Below the pieces are notes generated by a model, which did not search any database, had not been told where the DNA came from, and worked only from the letters and a program-made list of their open reading frames with translations. The translations under genes were made by a program, and so were the position numbers. 64,000 nt of DNA from the NCBI RefSeq assembly GCF_002093975.1, contig NZ_KZ084332.1:68579-132578 (forward strand), given 5' to 3'. How positions within the stretch are numbered: position 1 is the stretch's first letter; each line of letters opens with the position of its first letter. This stretch comes from Thermoactinospora rubra. GTDB lineage: Bacteria > Actinomycetota > Actinomycetes > Streptosporangiales > Streptosporangiaceae. Below are positions 38,705 through 46,711 of this stretch, piece by piece.

Positions 38705-40510
38705 ATGAGTACGGCTGACGCCGCACGACGCGACTGGCGGGAACGCATCCACCAGGCCTCCGGGCAGGTCGCGCCGGTGACGCAGATCGCCCTGCCCGCG
38801 CCCGCCGGCCTGCGGGCCACTCCGGGCGCCGGTCACGTGACGCTGACCTGGGACCCGGTGCCGGGCGCCATCGGCTACCTGGTCCACCGCGACGGCGTCC
38901 CGGTGACGCAGCCCGACGTGGACGTGCCCGCCGTGCCCGGATGCCGGTACGTCGACACCGGGCACGGGCCCGCGACCTACACCGTCGCCGCGGTCGCCAC
39001 GATGGAACTGACCGGGCCGCCGTCGCAGCCGGTGTCGGCCGCGCCCCTGCCGCCGTCGGACCACGCCGAGGTGGCCGAGGTGTCGGTGGCCGTGGACGCC
39101 TCGGCGGTCACCGGGACGCTGGCCCGGCCGTGGACCCACATGATCGGCTCGGAGCACCTGTCCCACCTGCTGTGCCGGGACCGCACCGGCGGCCGCCCGA
39201 TCGGCGCCGAGCTGGCCGAGGCCCTGCGGATCATGCGGGAGGAGTTCGGCGTGCGGACCGTGCGCGCCCACGCCATCCTGGGCGACGACCTCGGTGTCTA
39301 CCGGGAGGTCGACGGCGCGCCGGTCTACGACTTCACCAAGGTCGACCAGGTGTACGACACGATCATGTCCTTCGGGCTGCGCCCCGTCGTCGAGATCGGG
39401 TTCATGCCCCGCGACCTGGCCGCCGACCCGGGCAAGACCGTCTTCGCCTACCAGGCGATCATCTCCCCGCCGAAGGACTACGGCGCGTGGGGCGACCTCG
39501 TGCGGGCCCTGGTGGAGCATCTGGCCGGGCGGTACGGCCTGCGCGAGCTGGTCGACAACTGGGCCTTCGAGGTGTGGAACGAGCCCAACCTGGCGGTCTT
39601 CTGGTCCGGCACGCCGCAGGAGTACTTCCGCCTCTACGATGTCACGGCCGCCGCGGTCAAGAGCGTCGACCCCGGCCTGCGGGTCGGCGGGCCCAGCTCG
39701 GCCGCCAACGGCTGGGTGGAGGAGCTGCTCGCCCACGTCCGCGCCTCGGGCGCGCCGCTGGACTTCGTCTCCACCCACACCTACGGCAACGCGCCGCTGG
39801 ACTGGCGTCCCGCGCTGGAGCGGCACGGCCGGGCCGGCACGCCCGTCTGGTGGACCGAGTGGGGCCCCACGCCCACCCACTTCCACGGCATCGGCGACGG
39901 CCCCTTCGGCGCGGCCTTCCTGCTCCACGGCATGAAGTCCGCCGCGGGCCGGGTCGAGGCCGTCTCCCACTGGGTGGCCTCCGACCACTTCGAGGAGCTG
40001 GGCCGCCCGCCCCGCCTCTTCCACGGCGGGTTCGGCCTGCTGACCGTGGGCAACCTCCGCAAGCCGCGCTTCCACGCCCTCACCCTGGCCCACCGGCTCG
40101 GCGACCTCGAGCTGGCCACCGGCCTGTCGGGCGACGTCGGCGGCGTCGAGGCGTGGGCGGCCCGGCACCCCGACGGCCGGGTGGGCGTGCTGGTGTGGAA
40201 CGGCACGCTCAACAACGCGCAGGCCGCGGGCGCCCCCGAGCTGGCCCGGCGGGTACGGCTGGCCGTCACCGGGCTGTCCGGGCGGCACACCGTCACCCAC
40301 CACCGCATCGACTCCGAGCACTCCAACATCGAGGCCGTGTGGGAGTCGATGGGCGGCGGCGACTGGCCGGCGGCCGGCCAGTGGGACAAGCTGCGGGCGG
40401 CGAACACGCTGGAGGAGCTGGAGCCCGCGCGGACCGTGACAGGCGACGTGGAGCTGTCGTTCGAGCTGCCGATGCCGGGGGTGTCGTTCGTCGAGCTCGT
40501 GCCCGAGTGA
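38705..40510 (+). CDS. GH39 glycosidase (beta-xylosidase-like) with N-terminal fibronectin III-like domain
   Basis: A 601-aa enzyme without a signal peptide, so probably cytoplasmic. An Fn3-like module (about 30-110; HVTLTWDPVPGAIGYLVHRDG) precedes the GH39 barrel. The acid/base Glu is in FEVWNEPNLAVFW (about residue 288) and the nucleophile Glu in VWWTEWGPTPTH (about 383). The C-terminal beta domain ends LSFELPMPGVSFVELVPE. GH39 includes beta-xylosidases and alpha-iduronidases; context does not decide. The last gene of the LacI operon. Confidence 0.87.
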   Translation: MSTADAARRDWRERIHQASGQVAPVTQIALPAPAGLRATPGAGHVTLTWDPVPGAIGYLVHRDGVPVTQPDVDVPAVPGCRYVDTGHGPATYTVAAVATMELTGPPSQPVSAAPLPPSDHAEVAEVSVAVDASAVTGTLARPWTHMIGSEHLSHLLCRDRTGGRPIGAELAEALRIMREEFGVRTVRAHAILGDDLGVYREVDGAPVYDFTKVDQVYDTIMSFGLRPVVEIGFMPRDLAADPGKTVFAYQAIISPPKDYGAWGDLVRALVEHLAGRYGLRELVDNWAFEVWNEPNLAVFWSGTPQEYFRLYDVTAAAVKSVDPGLRVGGPSSAANGWVEELLAHVRASGAPLDFVSTHTYGNAPLDWRPALERHGRAGTPVWWTEWGPTPTHFHGIGDGPFGAAFLLHGMKSAAGRVEAVSHWVASDHFEELGRPPRLFHGGFGLLTVGNLRKPRFHALTLAHRLGDLELATGLSGDVGGVEAWAARHPDGRVGVLVWNGTLNNAQAAGAPELARRVRLAVTGLSGRHTVTHHRIDSEHSNIEAVWESMGGGDWPAAGQWDKLRAANTLEELEPARTVTGDVELSFELPMPGVSFVELVPE

Positions 40511-40565
40511 GCCCGGCGGTCACCCGTGCCGGCGGGGACGGCTGTAGGACGGCTGCGGGGGTGGG

Positions 40566-41378
40566 CTACGGCACCCGGGCCACGCCGCCCAGCACCCCGC
40601 CCATGCCCAGCCCCGGCGGGGTGAACGGCTCGTCGTTGCGCCAGTCCTGCACCGGCACCACGCCCGGCTCCAGCAGCTCCAGCCCGTCGAAGTAGCCCCG
40701 GACGGTCTCCCGGTCCCGCCAGGCGATGGCCCCCGAGCGGGTGCGCCGGTAGACGCCCCTGGCCTCCTCGACCTTCTCGGGGACGGTCGAGTCCTCCTCG
40801 ACGTAGGCGTGGGAGACGACCAGGTAGCCGCCGGACACCAGCGGCTTGCGCAGCGCGGCGACGATCCGGGCGACCTCCTCGTCGTCGGGGAAGAAGTGGA
40901 ACACCGCCGCCACGATGACGGCGACGGGCCGGCTGAAGTCGAGGTGCTCGGCGGCCGAGGCGAGGATGCCCGCCGGGTCGTGCAGGTCGCCGTCGATGAT
41001 GACGGTGTCGGGGTTGTCGGCCAGCAGGGCACGCGCGTGCGCCAGCACGATGGGGTCGTTGTCGACGTAGACGACCTTGGCGCCGGGCGCGACCCGCTGG
41101 GCCACCTGGTGCACGTTGTCCTGGGTCGGCAGCCCGGTGCCGATGTCGAGGAACTGCCGCACGCCGGAGCGGGCCAGGTGTTCCACCGCGCGGATGAGGA
41201 AGCCGCGGTTGGCCAGGGCCATCTCCCTGACGTCCGCGCCCAGCTCGCCGGCCAGGGCGATGATCTGCTCGGCGGCCTCCCGGTCGGCCGGGAAGTGGTC
41301 CTTGCCGCCGAGGTAGTAGTCGTACATGCGGGCGACGCTCGGCACGGTGGGGTCGATGCCTGCTGGCACTTCGGTCAT
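40566..41378 (-). CDS. SAM-dependent methyltransferase (PF04672, DUF574)
   Basis: A 270-aa protein of a family expanded in actinomycetes. Typical start: IDPTVPSVARMYDYYLGGKDHFPADREAAEQI (abridged), then RGFLIRAVEHLARSGVRQFLDIGTGLPT (motif I), VVYVDNDPIVLAHARALL, VAVIVAAVFHFFPDDE. The motif order fits Rossmann methyltransferases; substrates are unknown for the family. Stands alone. Confidence 0.9.
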   Translation of the reverse strand: MTEVPAGIDPTVPSVARMYDYYLGGKDHFPADREAAEQIIALAGELGADVREMALANRGFLIRAVEHLARSGVRQFLDIGTGLPTQDNVHQVAQRVAPGAKVVYVDNDPIVLAHARALLADNPDTVIIDGDLHDPAGILASAAEHLDFSRPVAVIVAAVFHFFPDDEEVARIVAALRKPLVSGGYLVVSHAYVEEDSTVPEKVEEARGVYRRTRSGAIAWRDRETVRGYFDGLELLEPGVVPVQDWRNDEPFTPPGLGMGGVLGGVARVP

Positions 41379-41440
41379 GTGGTGATCGTACGGAAATCTC
41401 GGGGTCTGTCACCCTCGAGGCCGCCTGACCGGGCCGGTCG

Positions 41441-42826
41441 TCAGCGGATGGCGGCCTCCCGGGCGGCGTCCAGGACGCGCTGCGCGTCACGGCCGAAGAA
41501 GCCCCTGGCCAGCAGGCACAGCAGGCCACCGGTCACCATCGGGGCGATGAGGATGTACATGGCGGTCAGCAGCGAGCCGGCCTGGTCGGAGGAGAAGCCG
41601 ACGACCAGCGGGCCGAAGGCCGCGCCGGCGGTGATGAACAGCTGGACGATCGCGAAGGCCAGGCCGCGCGAGTCGGCGCGGGCGACGTCGGCGATCGAGG
41701 CGGTCATGGTCGGGATGGCCACCGACGACAGCGTCCAGGCGAGCACGCACAGCGCCAGGAACGGCCCGTAGGAGCCCATCAGGAACGCCGCGCCCTGCAC
41801 CAGCGAGCCCGCCGTGATGCCGACGCCGCCGACGAGCAGCTGGCCGCCCTTGAGGACGCCGTGCACGCGCTTGGCCAGCCAGGCGCCGATGAGCGTGCCC
41901 GTGACCACGCCGGCGACGCTGAGCAGCCCGGCGGTGGACGACGCCTGGGCCAGCGGTACCTTGAACTCACGGAAGATGAGGGACGGCAGCCAGTAGTGGA
42001 TGCCGGCCAGGCCCAGGGTGAGCAGCCCGAGGCCGACCGAGACCAGGGTGACGGTCGGCACGCGCATGAGCTCGCCGAACTGCCCGGCGAAGCGCAGCCT
42101 GGCGGTCACCCGGTCGCTCAGCTTCTCCCCGGTACGGCGGGCCGTGGCCGCGGGGACGGGGACGGGCTCCCCCCCACCGCGGGCGATGACCTGGTCGAGG
42201 AAGCCGCGCGGGGGTTCCTTCAGCCACCACACCAGCAGCGCGGTCAGCACGCCGGGGATCGCCATCACCATGAAGGTCATCCGCCAGCCCAGGGCCTGGC
42301 CGAGCACGCCCGCCAGCGCGGTGCCGATGCCGCCCAGGTAGGTGGTGATGCGGACGATCCCGTACGCCTTGGCCCGGTTGACGGGCGGGTAGTAGTCGGC
42401 CAGGAGGCTGCCCGAGGCCGGGTTGTCGATGTTCTCGGCCGCCGCGAGCAGCACGCGCATGAGGAAGAAGATCGAGAACGTGGCCGCCAGGCCGGAGCCG
42501 AGCGTGGCCAGGCCCCAGCAGAACACGACGACCGCGATGACGCCGGTGCGGCTGTAGCGGTCGGCCAGCCAGCCGGCGGGCAGGGCGACCAGCGCGGCGG
42601 CCAGGGCCGCGGCGCTCGGGATGGCTCCCGCCGCGGTGTCGCCGATGGCGAACTCCTCCTGGATCAGCGGCAGCACGCCGCTGATCAGGCTGGCCTCGAT
42701 GCGGTCGACGAGGCCCACCACGAACAGCACGACGAGCGGCGCCCAGCCGAACGGTGCCAGGTCCTTGGCGCTGATGCCCCTGCTGGGCGGCGCTCCCAGC
42801 CGCCCGCGGTCCGGTGCGACGACCAT
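41441..42826 (-). CDS. MFS transporter (spinster-like)
   Basis: A 461-aa permease with twelve helices. N-terminal half: VVLFVVGLVDRIEASLISGVLPLIQEEF (abridged), GWLADRYSRTGVIAV (motif A form), FFLMRVLLAAAENIDNPASGSLLADYYPP (abridged). Between halves is a charged loop near 195-215 (EPPRGFLDQVIARGGG). Resembles the Spns/spinster and YjjL-type carriers. The substrate is unknown. Its promoter has GTTCTA direct repeats. Confidence 0.85.
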   Translation of the reverse strand: MVVAPDRGRLGAPPSRGISAKDLAPFGWAPLVVLFVVGLVDRIEASLISGVLPLIQEEFAIGDTAAGAIPSAAALAAALVALPAGWLADRYSRTGVIAVVVFCWGLATLGSGLAATFSIFFLMRVLLAAAENIDNPASGSLLADYYPPVNRAKAYGIVRITTYLGGIGTALAGVLGQALGWRMTFMVMAIPGVLTALLVWWLKEPPRGFLDQVIARGGGEPVPVPAATARRTGEKLSDRVTARLRFAGQFGELMRVPTVTLVSVGLGLLTLGLAGIHYWLPSLIFREFKVPLAQASSTAGLLSVAGVVTGTLIGAWLAKRVHGVLKGGQLLVGGVGITAGSLVQGAAFLMGSYGPFLALCVLAWTLSSVAIPTMTASIADVARADSRGLAFAIVQLFITAGAAFGPLVVGFSSDQAGSLLTAMYILIAPMVTGGLLCLLARGFFGRDAQRVLDAAREAAIR

Positions 42827-42849
42827 GTGCCCTCCTCGTCCCGAGCCGA

Positions 42850-42868
42850 GTTCTAAAATCTCGTTCTA
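42850..42868 (-). promoter_or_regulatory. Direct-repeat TAGAAC sites before the MFS gene
   Basis: On the minus strand TAGAAC occurs twice, 13 bp apart (42868-42863 and 42855-42850), 24-42 bases upstream of the MFS start. TAGAAC half-sites are used by several TetR-type repressors of actinobacteria. Weak evidence; the regulator is not near. Confidence 0.35.
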
Positions 42869-42928
42869 GTTTCGTGGCTGTGCCACAAATCACACCAACA
42901 GACCAGATGGTTTGTGAGGATGTGACCC

Positions 42929-43246
42929 ATGAAGGACCTCGCCGACCGGCTGCGCCGCTTCGCCGACGACCGCGACTGGCACCGGTACCACACGCCCAAG
43001 AACCTGGCGATGGCCCTGGCCGGAGAGGTGGGGGAGCTGCTGGCGGAGCTGCAGTGGCTCACGCCCGAGGAGGCGGCGCGCGTCATGGAGGACCCGGCCT
43101 CGGCCGCCCGCATCCGCTCCGAGCTCGCCGACGTGACGCTCTACCTGGTACGGCTGGCGGACGTGCTGGGCGTGGACCTGGTCGCCGCCGCGCACGAGAA
43201 GATCGACGTGAACGAGCGGCGCTTCCCCCGCGGCGGCCGCGCGTGA
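42929..43246 (+). CDS. MazG-like nucleotide pyrophosphohydrolase
   Basis: A 105-aa all-alpha NTP pyrophosphatase of the small MazG/DCTPP1 type. Metal-binding E-x-x-E...E-x-x-D pattern: LAMALAGEVGELLAELQWL (about 29-47) and IRSELADVTLYLVRLADVL (about 71-89). NERRFP at the C-terminus is conserved. It probably removes abnormal dNTPs. Divergent from the MFS gene. Confidence 0.9.
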   Translation: MKDLADRLRRFADDRDWHRYHTPKNLAMALAGEVGELLAELQWLTPEEAARVMEDPASAARIRSELADVTLYLVRLADVLGVDLVAAAHEKIDVNERRFPRGGRA

Positions 43247-43337
43247 CCGGCCGTTTCCGCGTGCCGGGCGGACCTGGTGTCGCACCTGCGGTTGGACCGT
43301 GCGAAGCTGTGGATGTCCCTACACCCAGGAGGTCCTC

Positions 43338-43541
43338 ATGACTGAGTCCGCAGAGGAGCCCGAGAAGGCCGAGCAAGCTCCAGAGGATGAGATGAAGCGC
43401 AAGTTCCGCGAGGCGCTGGAGCGCAAGCGCAACCAGCATGCCGGAGGCGACGCGGGTGGCAGGGGCAGGGATTCGTCGAAGATCCACGGCGCCCACGGCC
43501 CCGTCGGCGGAAAGCGGCAGTTCCGGCGCAAGAGCGGCTGA
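43338..43541 (+). CDS. DUF5302 small basic protein
   Basis: A 67-aa protein: acidic start (TESAEEPEKAEQAPEDEMKR) then a Lys/Arg/Gly-rich tail (KRKFREALERKRNQH; IHGAHGPVGGKRQFRRKSG). This is the DUF5302 actinobacterial pattern. The ATG at 43338 follows AGGAGG. A perfect terminator stands 39 bases after its stop. Function unknown; small basic proteins of this kind may bind nucleic acid. Confidence 0.85.
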   Translation: MTESAEEPEKAEQAPEDEMKRKFREALERKRNQHAGGDAGGRGRDSSKIHGAHGPVGGKRQFRRKSG

Positions 43542-43579
43542 CCCGAAGGCTCCGACGCCCTGGTCGGGAGCCGGTTGAA

Positions 43580-43615
43580 CAGGAGGCGCGGCATGCATGC
43601 CGCGCCTCCTGTTTT
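43580..43615 (+). terminator. Perfect intrinsic terminator after DUF5302
   Basis: A flawless 32-nt palindrome (43580-43611; arms CAGGAGGCGCGGCATG) is followed by TTTT. It is one of the few textbook rho-independent terminators in this window and separates the DUF5302 gene from the c-di-AMP riboswitch transcript. Confidence 0.9.
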
Positions 43616-43657
43616 GGCTGATCAGGTAGATCTTTTGTGCGTTTTATGGGTTTAGCT

Positions 43658-43686
43658 TTGCACTTGCCCGTTTCTTGGCCTAGTGT
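43658..43686 (+). promoter_or_regulatory. Promoter of the riboswitch-secreted protein transcript
   Basis: TTGCAC (43658-43663), a 17-nt spacer and TAGTGT (43681-43686). Transcription would start close to 43693, just before the first paired element of the riboswitch. The -35/-10 fit is good for an actinomycete housekeeping promoter. Confidence 0.6.
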
Positions 43687-43693
43687 CCTTTGA

Positions 43694-43834
43694 CGTCAAG
43701 AAGCCCCCAAGGGGGCCTATGCCGAGTCCCGCGCCGCGCGGGAGCCGGGGACCCAACTTCTGGGGTGAATCCGACAGCCATGTCGGTAGGGCAGCTCCAT
43801 GTCCGAACCCGTCAGCTAACCCGGTAGGCGAGAT
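43694..43834 (+). ncRNA. Cyclic di-AMP riboswitch (ydaO/yuaA motif)
   Basis: The hallmark blocks are all present in order: GCCGAGTCCCGC (about 43720), GAGCCGGGGACCCA (about 43742-43755), GGGGTGAATCC, a TGTCGGTAGGGCAGC region, and finally CCGAACCCGTCAGCTAACCC (43805-43824) with GGTAGGCG. This is the standard actinobacterial version, usually found upstream of Rpf and NlpC/P60 wall hydrolases. Binding of c-di-AMP is expected to turn expression off. Confidence 0.93.
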
Positions 43835-43850
43835 GGAGAGGACCTTTGCC

Positions 43851-43925
43851 ATGCGCTTTGACCACGACAGGCGCTTTGACCACGACAGCCCGGATCGCCG
43901 TGCCCTGACCGCGCCCGGGTGCTGA
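43851..43925 (+). CDS. Putative 24-codon leader peptide with an internal duplication
   Basis: ATG at 43851 follows GGAGAGGA at a normal distance, directly behind the riboswitch. The product would be MRFDHDRRFDHDSPDRRALT plus four residues, ending in TGA at 43925. An exact 18-bp tandem repeat (43853-43870 and 43871-43888; GCGCTTTGACCACGACAG) makes the RFDHD motif appear twice. It could be a translated upstream ORF that passes riboswitch control on, or a relic start of the secreted-protein gene, whose frame begins 146 bases later. Confidence 0.4.
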   Translation: MRFDHDRRFDHDSPDRRALTAPGC

Positions 43926-44071
43926 TCGTCAGCCTTCCCCAGGCTTTCCCCCTTTTCTTCAGGCGCCGCGCGTAGCGACCGTCCGGCCATCCTGCCCGGC
44001 TACGCCCTGCTGATCTCCGCTGATCTCCGGCGCCCTTCCCCCTGTCCCCGCACGAAGGACTTCACCTTTCC

Positions 44072-44959
44072 ATGTCCGTCCGCTTTGCCCTGCGCTCTTT
44101 CGCCACGGTCTCCTCCGCGACCCTCGCCGGGCTCGCCGTCTTCGCCTCGCCCGTCTCCGCCGACGTCGACGTGACCCCCGTGAGCCGTCAGCTGGAGAAG
44201 CAGGTCCTGCTCAAGGGCTCCACCACCGCCTCCTACTACTGGGACGACGGCTCCGGCCGCGCCGGCGACACGGGCCTGCCCGCCAGCGGCCACCCCATGC
44301 AGAAGGGCATGGCCGCCAGCCCCAGCTGGCCGCTGTTCACCGAGGGCTACGTGGTCTACAAGGGCAGGAAGGCGCCCTTCTTCGTCGGCGACCGCGGCCC
44401 CGGCTCCCCCTCCAACCGCGGCATCATGCTCGACCTCGACGCCAAGACCTTCGCCTACCTCCTCGGCGGCCGGTTCAACAGCCGCACGCTGCACGTCGAC
44501 GGCGTCGGCGGCCAGGGCCACATCAAGGTCGAGTACGTCATCACCAAGTGGGGCCCGGGCGTGGGCAAGAAGAACCACCCCGTCCCCTTCTCCACCGGCG
44601 CCTGGTCGCGCAGGGACCGCAACCCCGCCAAGCCGCCGAAGGACCAGCCGGTCCAGGTCGCCAAGGCGCCCGCCAAGGCCAAGACCGAGATCCCGGCCGA
44701 GGACGAGACCGCGAACAAGGCCGCGAACAAGGCCCCGGCCGGCTCGGGCGGCGCCGGGCAGCAGGCCATCACCGGCAAGACGGCGACCACGACGGCGACC
44801 ACGACGGCGACCACGAAGACGACCGCGGCGGCCGCCAAGACCCGCGGCGAGCAGGACGGCTCGACGACCCCCGCCGCTCTGCTGGCCGGGCTGGGCGTGC
44901 TGGGCGGCGGCCTGTACCTGGCGCGCGGCAAGGTGCTGCGCCGCCGGGCGAGTCGCTGA
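44072..44959 (+). CDS. Secreted, C-terminally anchored protein under c-di-AMP riboswitch control
   Basis: A 295-aa exported protein. Signal peptide about 1-30 (FALRSFATVSSATLAGLAVFA, ending SPVSA/D). The domain of about 50-170 (PASGHPMQKGMAASPSWPLF; GRKAPFFVGDRGPGSPSNRG; IMLDLDAKTFAYLLGG) faintly resembles a 3D/double-psi-barrel wall enzyme, but I cannot confirm catalytic residues. A KAPAKAKTEIPAEDETANKA and T/A-repeat region leads to a C-terminal helix (LLAGLGVLGGGLYLA) and RRR tail, a membrane anchor. No recognised named family; riboswitch type implies a cell-wall role. Confidence 0.75.
   Translation: MSVRFALRSFATVSSATLAGLAVFASPVSADVDVTPVSRQLEKQVLLKGSTTASYYWDDGSGRAGDTGLPASGHPMQKGMAASPSWPLFTEGYVVYKGRKAPFFVGDRGPGSPSNRGIMLDLDAKTFAYLLGGRFNSRTLHVDGVGGQGHIKVEYVITKWGPGVGKKNHPVPFSTGAWSRRDRNPAKPPKDQPVQVAKAPAKAKTEIPAEDETANKAANKAPAGSGGAGQQAITGKTATTTATTTATTKTTAAAAKTRGEQDGSTTPAALLAGLGVLGGGLYLARGKVLRRRASR
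44779..44814 (+). repeat. Three 12-bp tandem repeats encoding Thr-rich stretch
   Basis: Three exact copies of GACGGCGACCAC encode the TATT-type stalk of the secreted protein. They continue with imperfect copies. A typical slippage-prone stalk in a surface protein. Confidence 0.85.
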
Positions 44960-45003
44960 CCCCGGGCTTTACTACAGCGAAACCGAATGACATTCTGGTT
45001 CCC

Positions 45004-45870
45004 GTGACCATGCGCGCCAACGCCAACGGGATCGAGATCGCCTACGAGAGCTTCGGCCGTCCCGGCGGACAGCCCCTGCTCCTCATCATGGGTCTCGGCA
45101 GCCAGATGATCATGTGGGACGACGAGCTGTGCGAACGGCTCGCCGAGCAGGGCCACCACGTGGTCCGCTACGACAACCGCGACGTGGGCCTGTCCACGCA
45201 CCTGACGGAGCTGGGCGCGCCCGACCTCGGGGCGGTCATGGCCGGCACGGGCACCGCCCCCTACTTGCTGGCCGACATGGCCGACGACGCCGCCGGCCTG
45301 CTCGACGCGCTCGGGTGGGAGGCGGCGCACGTGGTGGGCGCCTCGATGGGCGGCATGATCGCCCAGGAGCTGGCCATCCGCCACCCGGACCGGGTGCTCA
45401 CCCTCACCTCCATCATGTCCACGCCGAGCCCCGAGATCGGCCGGCCCACGCCGGAGGCCGCCGCGGTGCTGTTCTCGCCGCCCGCCCGGGACCGCGAGGC
45501 CGTCGTGGCCGGCGCGCTGGAGGTGTGGCGGATCCTCGGCTCGCCGGGCTACGAGATGGACCGCGACCGGATCGCCCGGATCGCCGGACTCGCCTACGAC
45601 CGCGGCCACGACCCCGCCGGGGTGAGCCGCCAGCTGGCCGCCGTCCTGGCCTCGGGCGACCGCACCGAACGGCTGGCCGCCCTGCGGATCCCCGCCCTGG
45701 TGATCCACGGCGAGGCCGACCCGCTCGTCCAGCTCGAGGGCGGCAAGGCGACCGCCGCGGCCATCCCCGGCGCGCGGCTGGTGACCTACCCGGGCATGGG
45801 GCACGACCTGCCCCGCCCGCTGTGGGACCCGATCATCCGGGAGATCGCCGCGCTGACGGCCTCCCGTTAG
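45004..45870 (+). CDS. Alpha/beta hydrolase
   Basis: A 288-aa serine hydrolase: IEIAYESFGRPGGQPLLLIM with the oxyanion MGLGSQM, VRYDNRDVGLSTHL, the nucleophile GASMGGMIAQELAIRHP (Ser about 119), acid VIHGEADPLVQLEGG, His in GMGHDLPRPLW. Similar to the rifampicin-associated and aclacinomycin-methylesterase-type (RdmC) hydrolases. Starts: GTG 45004 or ATG 45010; no Shine-Dalgarno is visible, so it may be leaderless. Confidence 0.85.
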   Translation: MTMRANANGIEIAYESFGRPGGQPLLLIMGLGSQMIMWDDELCERLAEQGHHVVRYDNRDVGLSTHLTELGAPDLGAVMAGTGTAPYLLADMADDAAGLLDALGWEAAHVVGASMGGMIAQELAIRHPDRVLTLTSIMSTPSPEIGRPTPEAAAVLFSPPARDREAVVAGALEVWRILGSPGYEMDRDRIARIAGLAYDRGHDPAGVSRQLAAVLASGDRTERLAALRIPALVIHGEADPLVQLEGGKATAAAIPGARLVTYPGMGHDLPRPLWDPIIREIAALTASR

Positions 45871-45921
45871 ATCCGGTACGGCTCGCGCCCGTCCCCCTCG
45901 GGGCGCGAGCCGTCCCGGCGC

Positions 45922-46293
45922 TCACATCTCCAGCTTCTCCTCGATGGACTTGAGGTGGTGGCGGGCCAGCGCGAGGTTGGCCCTGGCGCGGTCGAGGGCC
46001 AGGTAGAGGAACAGGCCCTTGCCGCCGCGCCCGGTGATGGGGCGGATGATGTGGTACTGGCCGGACAGCGTGATGAGGATGTCCTCGATGCTGTCGCTGA
46101 GGCCGAGCGTGTCGATGGTCCGCATCTTGGCCTTGACCACCTCGGTGTTGCCGGCGGCGGCCACCTGCAGGTCCAGTTCCTTGGACCCGCCCAGCATGCC
46201 GAGCGCCATGCCGCTGCTGTAGTCGACGACCGAGGCGCCGAGGGCGCCGTCGATGGACATCATCTCCTTGAGGGAGACGTCCATGCTTGCCAT
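45922..46293 (-). CDS. Roadblock/LC7 domain protein (1)
   Basis: A 123-aa MglB-like small protein: DVSLKEMMSIDGALGASVVDY, SGMALGMLGG, the TEVVKAKMRTIDTLGLSDSIEDILITL helix-strand (abridged), then GQYHIIRPI and the C-terminal helix LALARHHLKSIEEKL. Such proteins dimerise and commonly act on small Ras-like GTPases. GGAGG lies before ATG 46293. The ATG overlaps the stop of roadblock 2. Paralogous to the protein at 47483-47851 (shared RxNLALARH end). Confidence 0.9.
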   Translation of the reverse strand: MASMDVSLKEMMSIDGALGASVVDYSSGMALGMLGGSKELDLQVAAAGNTEVVKAKMRTIDTLGLSDSIEDILITLSGQYHIIRPITGRGGKGLFLYLALDRARANLALARHHLKSIEEKLEM

Positions 46294-46673
46294 CACTTTC
46301 CTCCAGTGTGGGATGCGATGGCGGCCAGGTTCGCCGCCGTCTTCCGGCCCTCCAGCCGCAGCAGGCCCAGGTTGGCGCCCGGTTCCGCGACGACCGCGAG
46401 GACGATGGTGGGGCCAGCCGCGTAGAAGGCGGCCAGGCCGGCGCTGCCCGAGACGACCGTCTCCTCCAGCGCGCCCTTGGACGAGAGGGTGAGCATGCGG
46501 CGGCTGAGCGACAGCAGGGCCGAGGACAGGGCGGCCATCTGCTCGGCCGTGTCCCACTCCGGCTCGCACGCCACGATGAAGCCGTCCACCGTGCAGGCGA
46601 GGCTGCCGGCGATGCCCGGAGTGCGCTCGCGCAGGCGGATCAGCTCCTTGAGCACGTCCTCGCGCGTCTCCAT
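46293..46673 (-). CDS. Roadblock/LC7 domain protein (2)
   Basis: A 126-aa protein: LKELIRLRERTPGIAGSLAC, VDGFIVACEPEWDTAEQMAAL, SRRMLTLSSKGALEETVV, LAVVAEPGANLGLLRLEGRK. It is closer to the DUF/roadblock members in conservon-type clusters (a single dimerising roadblock fold). Coupled to roadblock 1 by ATGA. Confidence 0.88.
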   Translation of the reverse strand: METREDVLKELIRLRERTPGIAGSLACTVDGFIVACEPEWDTAEQMAALSSALLSLSRRMLTLSSKGALEETVVSGSAGLAAFYAAGPTIVLAVVAEPGANLGLLRLEGRKTAANLAAIASHTGGK

Positions 46674-46711
46674 GGACGGTCTCCTTCCAGCCCTCACGAA
46701 CGAGAGGAACC

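Noticed and set aside
37280..40321. A 1013-codon minus-strand frame opposite the GH144-type and GH39 genes
   Set aside because: Antisense shadow; no domain, no start signals, and the plus-strand enzymes are clear.
43652..43990. A 112-codon minus-strand frame opposite the c-di-AMP riboswitch
   Set aside because: It lies wholly over the conserved riboswitch leader and has no ribosome-binding site.
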